DNA of 49,553 nucleotides from a bacterium. Lineage in GTDB: Bacteria; Spirochaetota; UBA4802; UBA5550. Numbering within the stretch: position 1 is the first letter of the stretch; every line of letters starts with the position of its first letter. This document shows positions 17,603 to 27,500 of the stretch, in pieces. The DNA lies in the NCBI GenBank assembly GCA_024224995.1, contig JAAENB010000012.1, forward strand, positions 1 through 49,553, read 5' to 3'. Below the pieces are notes generated by a model that ran no database searches, was not told where the DNA came from, and saw nothing but the letters and a program-made list of their open reading frames with translations. Position numbers and translations under genes: made by a program.

Positions 17603-20600
17603 ATGAATAAAATTTTTGATTACATATTAGGCGAACAAATCGGTAAAACAAGGAATTCGGAAATTTACCGGGGCTATAAAGAAGAGGATAAGGGTGATAT
17701 CAAAAAAACTGTCCGGATCAAAATTCTGTCAATAAAGAACCAGTCTCCTCCTGAAATTGCCCTGTTCAAACAAGAATATGATATTATTAAAAAAGCAAAG
17801 ATCAATGGAATTCTGGAAAAATATGATATACTTTTTTCCGAAAACACTGCTGCTCTTATTTATGAAGACTTCGATGGGATTCCTCTTGAACGGCTTATAC
17901 AAAATGAATCAATCTCCATTAAAAGGTTTCTAACTATTGCTGTTGAAATAACAAAAATCCTTATTGAGTTACATAACGCGAATATTATTCATCATAATAT
18001 CAAACCTGCCAGTATTTTGCTAAATATTGATACGGGTGAAATAAAATTAAGTGATTTTGGCATCTCTTCTATTTTGACTCATGAATTCCAGGAAATTTAT
18101 GATCACGAGGTAATTTCCTCGGTTTTACCCTATATTTCACCGGAACAATCAGGCAGGATCAACAGAACCGTCGATTATAGAACAGATCTCTATTCCCTGG
18201 GAGTTACCCTTTATGAAATGGCCACAAACCGTGTTCCATTTACGTCAAAAGACCCTCTGGAAATAATACATTCGCACATCGCCAGAAAACCCTATCCTCC
18301 CGTGAAAATCCTGTCCCAATTTCCTGCGGTTCTCTCGGATATTATAATGAAGCTTCTTTCCAAATCGGTTAAAGAACGGTACCAGAGCGCTTTTGGCCTC
18401 CTCACGGACCTGGAAAATTGCCTGAACCAGTTAAAACAAAAAGGATCTATCACGAATTTTAAACCGGGACAAAACGATATATCAATAAAATTTAACATTC
18501 CTCAAAAACTATACGGTAGAGAAAAAGAAATAGAGCTCTTAAAAACAGCCTTTGACAGGGCATCAATGGGAATAGGCGAAGCAATTATAGTTTCCGGTCC
18601 CGCGGGCATTGGAAAATCAACTCTTGTTAAAGAAATCCGGGAATACGTTACCGCGAAAAGAGGGCATTTCATATCCGGTAAATATGATCAATTTAGCCCG
18701 TATATTCCTTACAGTACTCTTGTTCAGGCTTTCACCGTTATGATTCGGCAGATCCTGTCGGAAAGCAAAGACCGGATTGAGCAATGGCGAAACAGGTTAA
18801 TAGAGACTCTTGGTCCAAACGGTAAAATAATTACAAGAATTATTCCCGACATTGAGCTTATTATCGGGAAGCAGCCCGAGCTTCCGCATTTGCCTCCGGA
18901 AGAATCCCAGAACAGGTTCCATCTTGTTTTTGAAAATTTCACCAAGTGTTTTTCAAGCCCCAAACACCCCCTGGTCCTGTTTATGGATGATGTCCAATGG
19001 ATAGATCCCGCCAGTATTTCTCTTCTGGAAGATGTAGTAACTTCATCAGAAGAACGGTTTTTTGTTCTCATTGGGGCGATTCGGGATACTGAAGTGACCA
19101 GGGAGCATCCCATTTTCAAGGCTATGAAATCCGTTCTACAGGCAGGAGCTACATTCTCACAGATCCCACTGGCGCCCTTGAATGTTGATCATATAAAATC
19201 ATATATTATCGACCTTCTTAACTGTCCGGAAGAGCGGGCAGTTTCTCTTGCCCACCTGGTCTTCAAAAAAACAATGGGGAATCCTTTTTTTGTTAACCAG
19301 TTCATGAAAAGCCTGTACGAAAGACAGTTATTAAAAGTTGATCCTTCGTCCGGCTGGGAATGGGATATTGCGGAAATCAACTGTCTTGATGTTACGGACA
19401 ATGTGGTTGAATTCATGGCAAACAAAATATCAAAGCTTAAAGAAAATAGCAGGGCAGCCCTTATAATATGCGCTTCTATGGGGAACAGTTTCGATCTTGA
19501 AGCGCTCTCTGTTGTTCTCGATAAACATATTGAAGAAACACTCAGCGACCTTTCGGAAGCAGTTACCGAAGGTCTTGTGGGCATATTCGACAACCTGTAT
19601 ATTTTTCACCACGACCGCATACAAGAAGCGGTTTATTCTCTAATACCGGATGATGGAAAAAGCAAGATCCATTATACAATTGGAACCCGTCTTCTCAAAT
19701 GGAGCCAAAAAGAAAATGAAAACCAGGAAGAACAGGAAACAATTAAATCAGAAGCAGAATTAGAATATTTAGCCGATAAAATCTTCTTCATTGTAAACCA
19801 GCTCAACACCGGAAAAAATGAAATAACAACAAAAAGCGAACAACAGCAACTTTCAGTACTGAACCTTATGGCAGGGAAGCAATCAAAGAGTTCAGCGGCA
19901 TTTTTACAGGCTATTGATTATTTTACTATCGCCATAGATCTTCTGGGAGATACTGCCTGGGACAACGAATATGAGCTCACCATGGCCCTTCATGAGCATG
20001 GCGCTGAAGCAGCCTACCTGAGCGGCAACTTTGACCTGATGGAACAATTGACAGAGAAAGCCCTTTCTCACAGCAAGGGTATTCTTCACCGGGTTACAAC
20101 ATATGAAATAAAAATACTGGCTTACATGGCTCAAAGCAAACCAATGGAAGCGATACGGTTTGGGCTCTCTGCTCTTAAACTTCTTGGGGTTAACTTAACC
20201 ACAAAACCGGGTAAGTTAAAAATCCTGCTGGCCCTTGCCAGGTTAAAGATCCGGCTAAGGCTCACTCTCAAAGGGAAAGATCTTAACCAGCTAATTGAAC
20301 TTCCGCAGATGACTAATGAGCACCAGCTTTCAATCATGAGAATTTTGCGGGAGATCATATCTCCCTCTTATATCGCTTCCCCCGCTCTCTATCCCCTGAT
20401 TATCACAAAAAGGATAAATCTTTCTATTAAATACGGCAATACAGGGATGTCTCCTCCTGTATACGCGAGTTATGGGGTTATTCTCTGCCAGCATTCCAAT
20501 GATTTCGAACCGGGCAACAAATTCGCTGATTTAGCCCTGAAGCTGGCTGAACAGCTTCAAACCAGGGACGTCCTTGCCAGGACATATCATATCGTTTACG

Positions 20601-22618
20601 GCCTGGTCCGTCACTGGGTGGTACACGTCAGGGAAACGATTGAACCGCTGAATAAAGGTTTTAAGGCCGGGATTGAAACCGGGGATTTCCAGTTTGCTTC
20701 GTATTGTCTTCACTTTGCCGGAGCATTTTCTTTATTAAGCGGAGTGGAACTGACAGGCCTGGCCAAAACCCTGGCGGAAAACAGCCGTAAAATCAGCCAG
20801 TTGAAACAGCAAAATGCTTTTTACTATAATGAAATTGACAGGCAGGGAGTTCTCAATTTAACAAAAAAAAACAAATCACCCTGGATCCTTATCGGAGAAG
20901 CATACAATGAAAAAATACAGATTCCTCTCCACATAGAAGCACATGACCTTTCGGCTCTTTTTAATGTATACTTCATAAAGGTGCTTCTCTCATATTATTT
21001 TGGTGAATATTCCCTGGCTCTGAAAAATATAACAATGGCGGGAAAAAACATTGCCGGTTTTCGGTCAACTCCTGCCATAGCTCATTTTACGTTTTATGAT
21101 TCACTTATCCGGCTTGCTCTTTTTCACAAAATTTCAAAACCAGCCAAAAAAGAATATCTTAAACGAATTAAATCAAACCAGAAAAAGATGAAAATATGGG
21201 CTCAAGCCGGCCCCATGAATTGCCTGCACAAATTTTTGCTCATTGACGCGGAACTTGCCAGAATACAGGGTGAAAACAGCAAGGCCATGAAAACATATGA
21301 ACTGGCTATTGATTCGGCTATTGAAAACAAGTATATTCATGAAGAAGCTCTGGCAAATGAGCTCACTGCCCGGTTTTATCTTTCTCTTAAAAATATCCGC
21401 ATTGCCGGTATTTATATGCAGCAAGCATACCGTCTTTACAAAGAATGGGGCGCCCTGTCCAAGCTGGATGAGCTGGATACCAAATACCCGCTGCTTCTCT
21501 ATCCCACAGTTTTTAAAGTTCCTGCGGAAGAAAAACCCGATTCCAGTGAAACTACAATTTCTTCTATTATTGACCTGGTTACTCTTAAAAAAGCGCTAAA
21601 AACTATTGCCGAAGAAAAAATATTCAGTAAGATGATAGAAAAAGTCATTGGTTCTGCCATGGAATTCGCGGGTGCTCAAAAAGGTTTTCTTATTCTGCGT
21701 GAAGATAAAAATTCTACTACAGATAAACCTTCAAAAAAAGACCTCTTTATTGAAGCTGAAAGCTCTATCGATTCCGAAAATATCTCAATTCTTCAATCCA
21801 TTCCTGTTGAATCGTGCTCTGATCTGCCCCAGGCTGTAATTAATTTTGTCAAAAGAACGAAAGTGAGCCTTGTTATTCATGATGCTCAAAAACCGCATAT
21901 AGATCTTCCCCAGCTTCAATCTGATGAATATATTATACAAAATAATATCCATTCAATTCTATGTATCCCTATTATTGTGGGCTCCGGTATTGAGCCCGAG
22001 CTTGTTGGGCTTCTTTACCTGGAAAACAACCTGGCTGCCAAAGCCTTTACGGAAAATATAATCGAAACCCTGGAAATTATTTGTCTTTCCGCTTCCGGCA
22101 GGCTGGAACTGTCAAAAGAAGCCGCAATTGACGGATTAACCGGTCTGTATAACCGTAAAAATTTTGATTATCTTCTCCACCAGGAAATTGTTACCGCTCG
22201 CAGGCGAGAGAACAAACTCTCTCTAATTATGATAGATATTGATCATTTTAAATCATTTAATGACACCTGGGGACACCAGGTTGGAGACCTGGTTCTCAAG
22301 GAAGTGGCTGCGGCTATTAAAAACAATTGCCGCGAATCGGACATTGTTGCCCGTTATGGCGGTGAAGAGATGGCTGTGATCCTTCCTGAAATTGGCCCGG
22401 ACCAGGCCCTGGTTATTGCTGAAAAAATTCGAATAAAAGTTGAAACTCTTATAATTGATCATCCGGAAGAAAACAAGCCCCAGCTACAGGTTACTATCAG
22501 CCTTGGCGTTTCTTCTCTTTCGGAACAGGTTCCGGATAAAGAAAAACTCGTCAAAGCTGCTGATGACGCTCTGTATATATCAAAGCAAGAAGGAAGGAAC
22601 AGGGTTTCCTTGTTCTAA
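17603..22618 (+). CDS. Giant signalling protein: (pseudo)kinase - AAA ATPase - TPR - GAF - GGDEF
   Basis: 1671 residues. Residues 1-275 have a Ser/Thr kinase fold: Lys40 in VRIKIL, DFG at 151-153 and the EQSGRINRTVDYRTDLYSLG segment, but the catalytic loop reads HHNIKPASILL (130-140), with Asn132 where Asp is expected. An AAA/STAND-like ATPase follows, with Walker A VSGPAGIGKST (about 331-341) and Walker B LVLFMDDVQWID. Then come a long helical TPR-like region, a GAF domain (about 1335-1500) and a C-terminal GGDEF domain with GGEEM (1586-1590), which should make cyclic di-GMP if active. This resembles the PknB-AAA-GAF histidine-kinase family but with diguanylate cyclase output. It is monocistronic. 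Confidence 0.9.
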   Translation: MNKIFDYILGEQIGKTRNSEIYRGYKEEDKGDIKKTVRIKILSIKNQSPPEIALFKQEYDIIKKAKINGILEKYDILFSENTAALIYEDFDGIPLERLIQNESISIKRFLTIAVEITKILIELHNANIIHHNIKPASILLNIDTGEIKLSDFGISSILTHEFQEIYDHEVISSVLPYISPEQSGRINRTVDYRTDLYSLGVTLYEMATNRVPFTSKDPLEIIHSHIARKPYPPVKILSQFPAVLSDIIMKLLSKSVKERYQSAFGLLTDLENCLNQLKQKGSITNFKPGQNDISIKFNIPQKLYGREKEIELLKTAFDRASMGIGEAIIVSGPAGIGKSTLVKEIREYVTAKRGHFISGKYDQFSPYIPYSTLVQAFTVMIRQILSESKDRIEQWRNRLIETLGPNGKIITRIIPDIELIIGKQPELPHLPPEESQNRFHLVFENFTKCFSSPKHPLVLFMDDVQWIDPASISLLEDVVTSSEERFFVLIGAIRDTEVTREHPIFKAMKSVLQAGATFSQIPLAPLNVDHIKSYIIDLLNCPEERAVSLAHLVFKKTMGNPFFVNQFMKSLYERQLLKVDPSSGWEWDIAEINCLDVTDNVVEFMANKISKLKENSRAALIICASMGNSFDLEALSVVLDKHIEETLSDLSEAVTEGLVGIFDNLYIFHHDRIQEAVYSLIPDDGKSKIHYTIGTRLLKWSQKENENQEEQETIKSEAELEYLADKIFFIVNQLNTGKNEITTKSEQQQLSVLNLMAGKQSKSSAAFLQAIDYFTIAIDLLGDTAWDNEYELTMALHEHGAEAAYLSGNFDLMEQLTEKALSHSKGILHRVTTYEIKILAYMAQSKPMEAIRFGLSALKLLGVNLTTKPGKLKILLALARLKIRLRLTLKGKDLNQLIELPQMTNEHQLSIMRILREIISPSYIASPALYPLIITKRINLSIKYGNTGMSPPVYASYGVILCQHSNDFEPGNKFADLALKLAEQLQTRDVLARTYHIVYGLVRHWVVHVRETIEPLNKGFKAGIETGDFQFASYCLHFAGAFSLLSGVELTGLAKTLAENSRKISQLKQQNAFYYNEIDRQGVLNLTKKNKSPWILIGEAYNEKIQIPLHIEAHDLSALFNVYFIKVLLSYYFGEYSLALKNITMAGKNIAGFRSTPAIAHFTFYDSLIRLALFHKISKPAKKEYLKRIKSNQKKMKIWAQAGPMNCLHKFLLIDAELARIQGENSKAMKTYELAIDSAIENKYIHEEALANELTARFYLSLKNIRIAGIYMQQAYRLYKEWGALSKLDELDTKYPLLLYPTVFKVPAEEKPDSSETTISSIIDLVTLKKALKTIAEEKIFSKMIEKVIGSAMEFAGAQKGFLILREDKNSTTDKPSKKDLFIEAESSIDSENISILQSIPVESCSDLPQAVINFVKRTKVSLVIHDAQKPHIDLPQLQSDEYIIQNNIHSILCIPIIVGSGIEPELVGLLYLENNLAAKAFTENIIETLEIICLSASGRLELSKEAAIDGLTGLYNRKNFDYLLHQEIVTARRRENKLSLIMIDIDHFKSFNDTWGHQVGDLVLKEVAAAIKNNCRESDIVARYGGEEMAVILPEIGPDQALVIAEKIRIKVETLIIDHPEENKPQLQVTISLGVSSLSEQVPDKEKLVKAADDALYISKQEGRNRVSLF

Positions 22619-22620
22619 AT

Positions 22621-22751
22621 TCATAAATCATCAAGACCCAGCGTCTTATCTACATTGGTCACTTCCGGAGAAACTATCTTATCATCTATCTTTATTACTG
22701 CCTTTTTATATAGCTGCAAATAAAAAGGATTATATTTTTTCTAATTTTCAT
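22621..22751 (-). pseudogene. Small gene (about 43 codons) with a single-base frameshift, candidate
   Basis: On the reverse strand an ATG (22751-22749) follows GAGG at 5 bases. The ATG frame stops after 18 codons, but one extra A in the run of six A's near codon 5 would join it to a frame reading KKYNPFYLQLYKKAVIKIDD and ending DKTLGLDDL at the TGA 22623-22621. The joined product would be about 43 residues. A good promoter lies just upstream (TTGACA, 17 bases, TCCTAT). It could be a real small gene with a sequencing error, a slippage site or a fresh pseudogene. It is convergent with the GGDEF gene, two bases away. No function is known. Confidence 0.35.
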
Positions 22752-22776
22752 GTTTACCTCGATATGTACCGCTTCA

Positions 22777-22805
22777 ATAGGATCTCATGAGATATAATTT
22801 GTCAA
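22777..22805 (-). promoter_or_regulatory. Candidate sigma-70-type promoter of the small frameshifted gene
   Basis: On the reverse strand TTGACA (22805-22800) and TCCTAT (22782-22777) are separated by 17 bases, and the predicted start of transcription is about 20 bases before the ATG at 22751. Confidence 0.4.
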
Positions 22806-22843
22806 TAATTTACATTGCTGTTTGTTCAATATTTTGTGTAGGG

Positions 22844-22859
22844 GCACGGCGCGCCGTGC
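22844..22859. repeat. 16-bp perfect GC palindrome
   Basis: GCACGGCGCGCCGTGC is a perfect self-complementary sequence set in AT-rich DNA and flanked by GGGG on both sides. It has no T-run and no gene immediately beside it, so a dispersed palindromic repeat is more likely than a terminator. Confidence 0.6.
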
Positions 22860-22962
22860 GGGGTCCGCACTCCCAAGAAACTAAAATTTATATATAGGTT
22901 CTTATAAAAAATAAGTACTTTATTATAGTGAAACCGGATAAAATATCTGACTTTACCGCCCA

Positions 22963-22990
22963 TGAATACGCCTCAATAGAGGCGTATTCA
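22963..22990. repeat. 12-bp-stem hairpin
   Basis: TGAATACGCCTC pairs perfectly with GAGGCGTATTCA around an AATA loop. It lies 39 bases downstream of the reverse-strand YfaP-like gene end and may slow transcription there, but no T-run follows on either strand. Confidence 0.6.
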
Positions 22991-23028
22991 GATATACATG
23001 ACTCTAAACGTTGAACTTAAAACTTTTT

Positions 23029-23712
23029 TTATTCCCCCTGAATCTGGAAATCCGTAATATGATAAACCTGGTTGGCCTTTGTCATTACAAACTGAAAGTG
23101 CTTTCTCTGTTCTCTTGGGGTTCCTTCATATACAACAAGATATACGTTTACCCTGGTTATTGGCGCGCTGTTTGAGCTGTAATATTGAACCTGCACGGAA
23201 TAAGATCCTGGCATGGAACTTGCCATAGTATAGGTTTCGGGACCAAAGCCCGATGTTACATCAACATCCAGGTTCCCTCCCAACTTGGTTGACCGGTTTC
23301 CATAGTAACATTTTTCCCCTTTTGGATCAATAACCCAGAGATCAACATCTGTTGGCGTATCCCAGGTCATAACTACTTTAACGTCCCGCTTGGGTACCTT
23401 CGCGTAAAAAGTCACTTTATCACTGGCTCCGCCGGCCTTTACTTCAATTACATTGTTTCCCGGCGCGATTACCGCGTTTAAGCGAAACTCCCCGCCACTG
23501 AGGGGTATTGTTTGAGGAATTCCGTTTAGCACAAGGATTGCCCGTGACCCGGAATAACCGCTTATGTTTCCTTTTATGCTCTGGATCCGCTTTGTGGTAA
23601 AGCCTCCTCCGGGGCTCTCTATTGTTACATCCGCAGCATTCAGCTGGAATGGGATGCAGAGAGAGAGTGTTAGAGTGAAAATGACGTTTTTTATGTTAAA
23701 TAAAGATTTCAT
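23029..23712 (-). CDS. YfaP/DUF2135-like secreted protein, copy 2
   Basis: 227 residues from the ATG at 23712, which has AGAGGT 7 bases upstream; a longer frame from 23745 overlaps the upstream paralogue. A cleavable signal peptide ends around FQLNA-AD. An Ig-like segment (ESPGGGFTTKRIQSIKG) is followed by the YfaP-type domain: VVMTWDTPTDVDLWVIDPKG, CYYGNRST, GFGPETYTM, PGSYSVQVQYY. It is clearly homologous to the gene just upstream. In enterobacteria yfaP lies near the macroglobulin-like yfaS, as here. A periplasmic partner role for the macroglobulin is inferred. Confidence 0.8.
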   Translation of the reverse strand: MKSLFNIKNVIFTLTLSLCIPFQLNAADVTIESPGGGFTTKRIQSIKGNISGYSGSRAILVLNGIPQTIPLSGGEFRLNAVIAPGNNVIEVKAGGASDKVTFYAKVPKRDVKVVMTWDTPTDVDLWVIDPKGEKCYYGNRSTKLGGNLDVDVTSGFGPETYTMASSMPGSYSVQVQYYSSNSAPITRVNVYLVVYEGTPREQRKHFQFVMTKANQVYHITDFQIQGE

Positions 23713-23741
23713 GTTTTTACCTCTTGAAAAAAATTCAAATA

Positions 23742-24410
23742 TCACATCTCAGGTTTTATGTGTAAATCCGTGATGTGATAGACCTGCCGTTCCCTGGTCA
23801 TTATAAAATAATAGGTCTCCCGTCTTTCTTTTGGAGTTCCTTCATATAATATAATATATAATTTCACCCGTGATACTGGCGCGTTTGCTTTTGAATAATA
23901 CTGTACCTGTATTGAATAATGCCCGGGCATTGCGTTTTCCATAGTATAGATCTGAGGCCCAAAACCAGTGGCATCATTTGCCGTAATATTGCCCCCTGTT
24001 GGGGTACTGGTATTGGCCCAATAGCATTTATAGCCCTTTGGGTCTACTACCCAGAGATCCACAAATCTGCCGGAATCCCAGGTTAATACCATCTTTATAT
24101 CCCGCCGGGGCACTTTCGCGAAAAACGATATTCTATCGGTCCGTCCGGCTGCTAAAAACTCCACTACATTTATGCCCGGTGCCACTACTACCCTTATCTT
24201 AAACTCTCCGTTTATTACCGGTACATCCTGGGGTATTCCGTTTACCAGAAGTGTAGCCCTGCGTATACGCACCGGTGCTGTTCCCTTTATGAGCTGTACC
24301 TGTTTTGTGGTAAACCCTCCCCTGGGATAGGTAATCCGCACATCGTTAGAATAAAGATGGGTTATGGTTCCAAAGAGGATTATTAATGTAAAAAATATTC
24401 TTTTTTTCAT
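23742..24410 (-). CDS. YfaP/DUF2135-like secreted protein, copy 1
   Basis: 222 residues. Signal peptide cleavage is likely after HLYS. The layout matches the neighbouring copy: TYPRGGFTTKQVQLIKG, then MVLTWDSGRFVDLWVVDPKG, CYWANTST, GFGPQIYTM and PGHYSIQVQYYSKANAPVSR. The two copies are a tandem duplication that has diverged widely at the DNA level. It lies 165 bases downstream of the macroglobulin gene on the same strand, separated by a long inverted repeat. It is probably cotranscribed with both neighbours. Confidence 0.8.
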   Translation of the reverse strand: MKKRIFFTLIILFGTITHLYSNDVRITYPRGGFTTKQVQLIKGTAPVRIRRATLLVNGIPQDVPVINGEFKIRVVVAPGINVVEFLAAGRTDRISFFAKVPRRDIKMVLTWDSGRFVDLWVVDPKGYKCYWANTSTPTGGNITANDATGFGPQIYTMENAMPGHYSIQVQYYSKANAPVSRVKLYIILYEGTPKERRETYYFIMTRERQVYHITDLHIKPEM

Positions 24411-24426
24411 AAGGTTCTTCTTTCTT

Positions 24427-24577
24427 AGGTTCGAGGTTCGAGGTTCGAGGTTTGAGGTTCTCTGGCAAGGGTTTGTTTCTTAGAGCCGGAAAATGTTCTT
24501 AATAGTTTAATAAGACTCTTGAAAAAAACAAACTCTTGGTGAAAAACCTCGAACTTCGAACCTCGAACCTGGAACCT
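24427..24577. repeat. Long inverted repeat built from tandem 7-bp units
   Basis: The left arm (24427-24460) is a tandem of GGTTCGA-type heptamers (three GGTTCGA, one GGTTTGA, partial GGTTC). The right arm (24545-24577) is the complementary array of AACCTCG/AACTTCG units. Inside it a second pair, AAGGGTTTGTTT and AAACAAACTCTT, is also complementary. The mRNA between the macroglobulin stop codon and the YfaP gene could therefore form a stem of about 30 pairs with an inner stem. Confidence 0.75.
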
Positions 24578-27500
24578 ATTTAATTACCACCTCCGTATCC
24601 TCGCTTCCCCCATACACATCGGGATAATACATCAGGGATGCCTTGGCCGGTAGTGACCGGTAGGTTCCCGGTATTTCCGCACGGAGGAAGTAGCGGACGG
24701 TGTCTTCACGTGTTGGGCCTGCTAAAAAGAATACCGCACGCTCGTCGTAAATTTGCCGTTCGTCGTATCCGCGTTTCCGGTCTCCGGAATAGTATTCGGA
24801 ATCCTTATTTACAAATGAAAACCCCGGTAAAATAGGATCTTCTATAAGAAAAAACGACCCGGCTTCTTTTGCTTTGGAAACCTTCATTGAGATCATTACC
24901 AGGTCGCCCACGTTAAAATTCTTTGTCTCTGAGGTGCTTAGCTTTAAGCCGCCGTCACTTTCTTCTGTCTCTACTTTATGATATTCCCGTGATACGCTAA
25001 ATCCCTTTTCAATGGGGTCAAAACTCTTTGACTTATCGAAAAAGGTGAGTATTGCTGAGGCGTACAATGGAACTCCCGCTTTTTTTTCTATGCTGATAGT
25101 ATTGTCTCCGGCTTTTACCCTGCTGCCGGGTATTGCTATTACAGCGTCTCCTTTATTAATATCTTTCGGGTTTGCCGTGAAAGTCTTAATTTTCTTTCCG
25201 TTCACTGAAACAGTTATTGTTGAGCTTTCCCCGCTTTCGGCAAAACGCTCCAGTTTTTCGCTCAATGCCAGTACTGCCATTGCCGTATCCCGTGAGTTCT
25301 TCCAGGCATGTCCGTGCCTGTTTACCAGGAGCAGTGACGCCAGGTTCTCTGCCAGATCCTGATCCCGGTTTAATCTCACTGCCGCCAGGAGCAGGGATGC
25401 TGTGATCTCTACGGAGTCTTCCCGCCAGTTATTCCGGTCTCCCAGGGACGCGAACGTGAGCTCCGGTTTATTTGAAAATTTACTATCTTCCAGAGCCGAT
25501 ACAAACATGTCGGTTCCTTTTGATTTCTCTCCCTGGTTTATAAGGATCAGCGATGTTAATGCCTTGCCATAGGCATCCATATCATCGGCGTCATCTACAA
25601 GCTTATCTATCATCGATTTTTCTATTTTTCCGCCCTCCGAGAGGCAGAACAGTATATAGGCTTTTTCAAACTTTGAAAACCCGGTGCTGTCTACCTGGCG
25701 GTATAAAAATCTCCGGGCCTTTGTTATCATAGAATCTTCCACTTTTCCATGGAGCTTCTTGCATATTGCCAGCCCCCGGTATACATACGCTGTCATCATG
25801 GGGTTGCTCTTTTGCCCGCCATACCAGCCAAATCCGCCGTCTGGTCCCTGGTGGGACTTTATTAAAAAGAGTCCCTGCTTTATCATCTTTGGCAGCTCAT
25901 TCTTCAAACGTGGTGATATAAACCCGGCTTTTTTCGCCGCAAGCAGAGGCATAAACCTGCTCATGGTCTGTTCGATGCAGCCATAAGGATAATCAGTCAG
26001 GTACGCCAGTGACTGCCTCAAGGCTTCTCCGCTTCCGGGACTCAGCCGCAGGGTCAGTTTTGGATCGGCATAACTTGCCGGCAGGGCTACTACTGCCTTA
26101 TCACTATCATCCCCTGACGCAAGACGTACCGATCCCCGGACACTTCTGGGAAGGCCAAAATAGGTGAGGGGGACTTTGTGTTTTGCCCCGTCAAAATAGG
26201 TTCCGCCCCTGGCCTGGAGATTTATCTCCGCCACTGCCTTTTTTGGATCTGCCGAAGGTTCGACCGTGAAATAGAGCTGCTCGCTCTTGCCTGGTGCTAT
26301 ATCAACAACATATTCTTTTTTTCCTATTATTTTGGCATCTTTCGCCGAAATCGTGACTTTTGTTTTTAATGGATTTTTCGTATAATTCGAGACATTGGCT
26401 GCCACTTTCTGCTTATCGCCCCGGATCATGTAGCGGGGAATTCCGCCCACCAGCATCAGGTCTCTCCGGGCAAGGAATTTTGCCCTGGCTTCGCCCACTT
26501 TTGTATCCGCAGTTACGGCACGGGCTGTTACCCGCCAGGTTGTTAGATTCTCTGCAAGGGTAAATTTTATTGTTGCCTTGCCGCGTTTGTCTGTTTTTAC
26601 CGTGGCATCCCAGAATGTTGTATCTTTGAATTTTTCCCTGGACCGTTCCGCTTCTTCTTTTATTGCTCCCAGGGGCAGGATTCCTTTCCGGTTCAGCGCC
26701 AGTTTCAACCGCCGCGATTCCGCGTATCCAAAAAACCGGTATGCCGATGATACTGTTGTATTGACATTATTTCTCCGTGGATGATAAAAATAGGTTCCCA
26801 TTTTGGGATTCCTATCGGCCTGGAGCTGATATATGGCCTCATCTACTACAGAGAGTGATACCTCCGCGGGGACGCCTCTTTTCTTGTAATCAAGAGTTTC
26901 TACTTTCAGTACTACATCTCCGCCGGGTTTGTATATACTTCTGTCGGGTGTGACTCTTACCCTGAGAAACTTCTCCTGGGGCGGCGCCACTATCTTCATC
27001 TGGCTTTTGTATAGCTCGTTCGCATGGAACTGGGAGACCGATATGGTAAAATTCGGGGTCATTGCTGAGGTTATCTTTACCCGGTATTTATACGTATTTC
27101 CGTTAAGTTTCAGGGTCTCATGCTTAAAGATCCTGTTCCCTTCCAGGCTCACAAAGATACTTCCGTCGGCTACGGGACTGAGAATAAGGATATCGGCATA
27201 ATCTCCCACGCTGTAAATATCCCGTGAGGGTTTAAGCGTGAGGTTTTTAAATGGTACCTGTATGGAATCATTTTTGCCCGATGCCCAGAGCGTTGTCTCC
27301 GCGGTGGTGGTTTTCCCGCCCGGGTCTTTTGCTTCGAACTTTACTATAAAATGCCCTTTTCCCGGCAGTTTAAAATTCAGAATTCCCTTACCGCTTCCAT
27401 CGGTTTTTACTTTTTTTGATGTCACTTTTTTACGTTTGCTTTCCTGGGATATACTGTGAAAGCTCCGGGTATAGAGCGTGCCTTTGATCTTCCTTCCGCC

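Larger units (their letters stand above)
22752..23028. other. Intergenic region with two perfect hairpins
   Basis: Between the small gene and the YfaP-like gene I see no further coding frame. The stretch holds the promoter described above, the palindrome at 22844-22859 and the stem-loop at 22963-22990. The rest is AT-rich and featureless. Confidence 0.6.

Noticed and set aside
22455..22790. Forward frame of 111 codons after the GGDEF domain
   Set aside because: It is a shadow of the GGDEF-coding frame and then of non-coding DNA.
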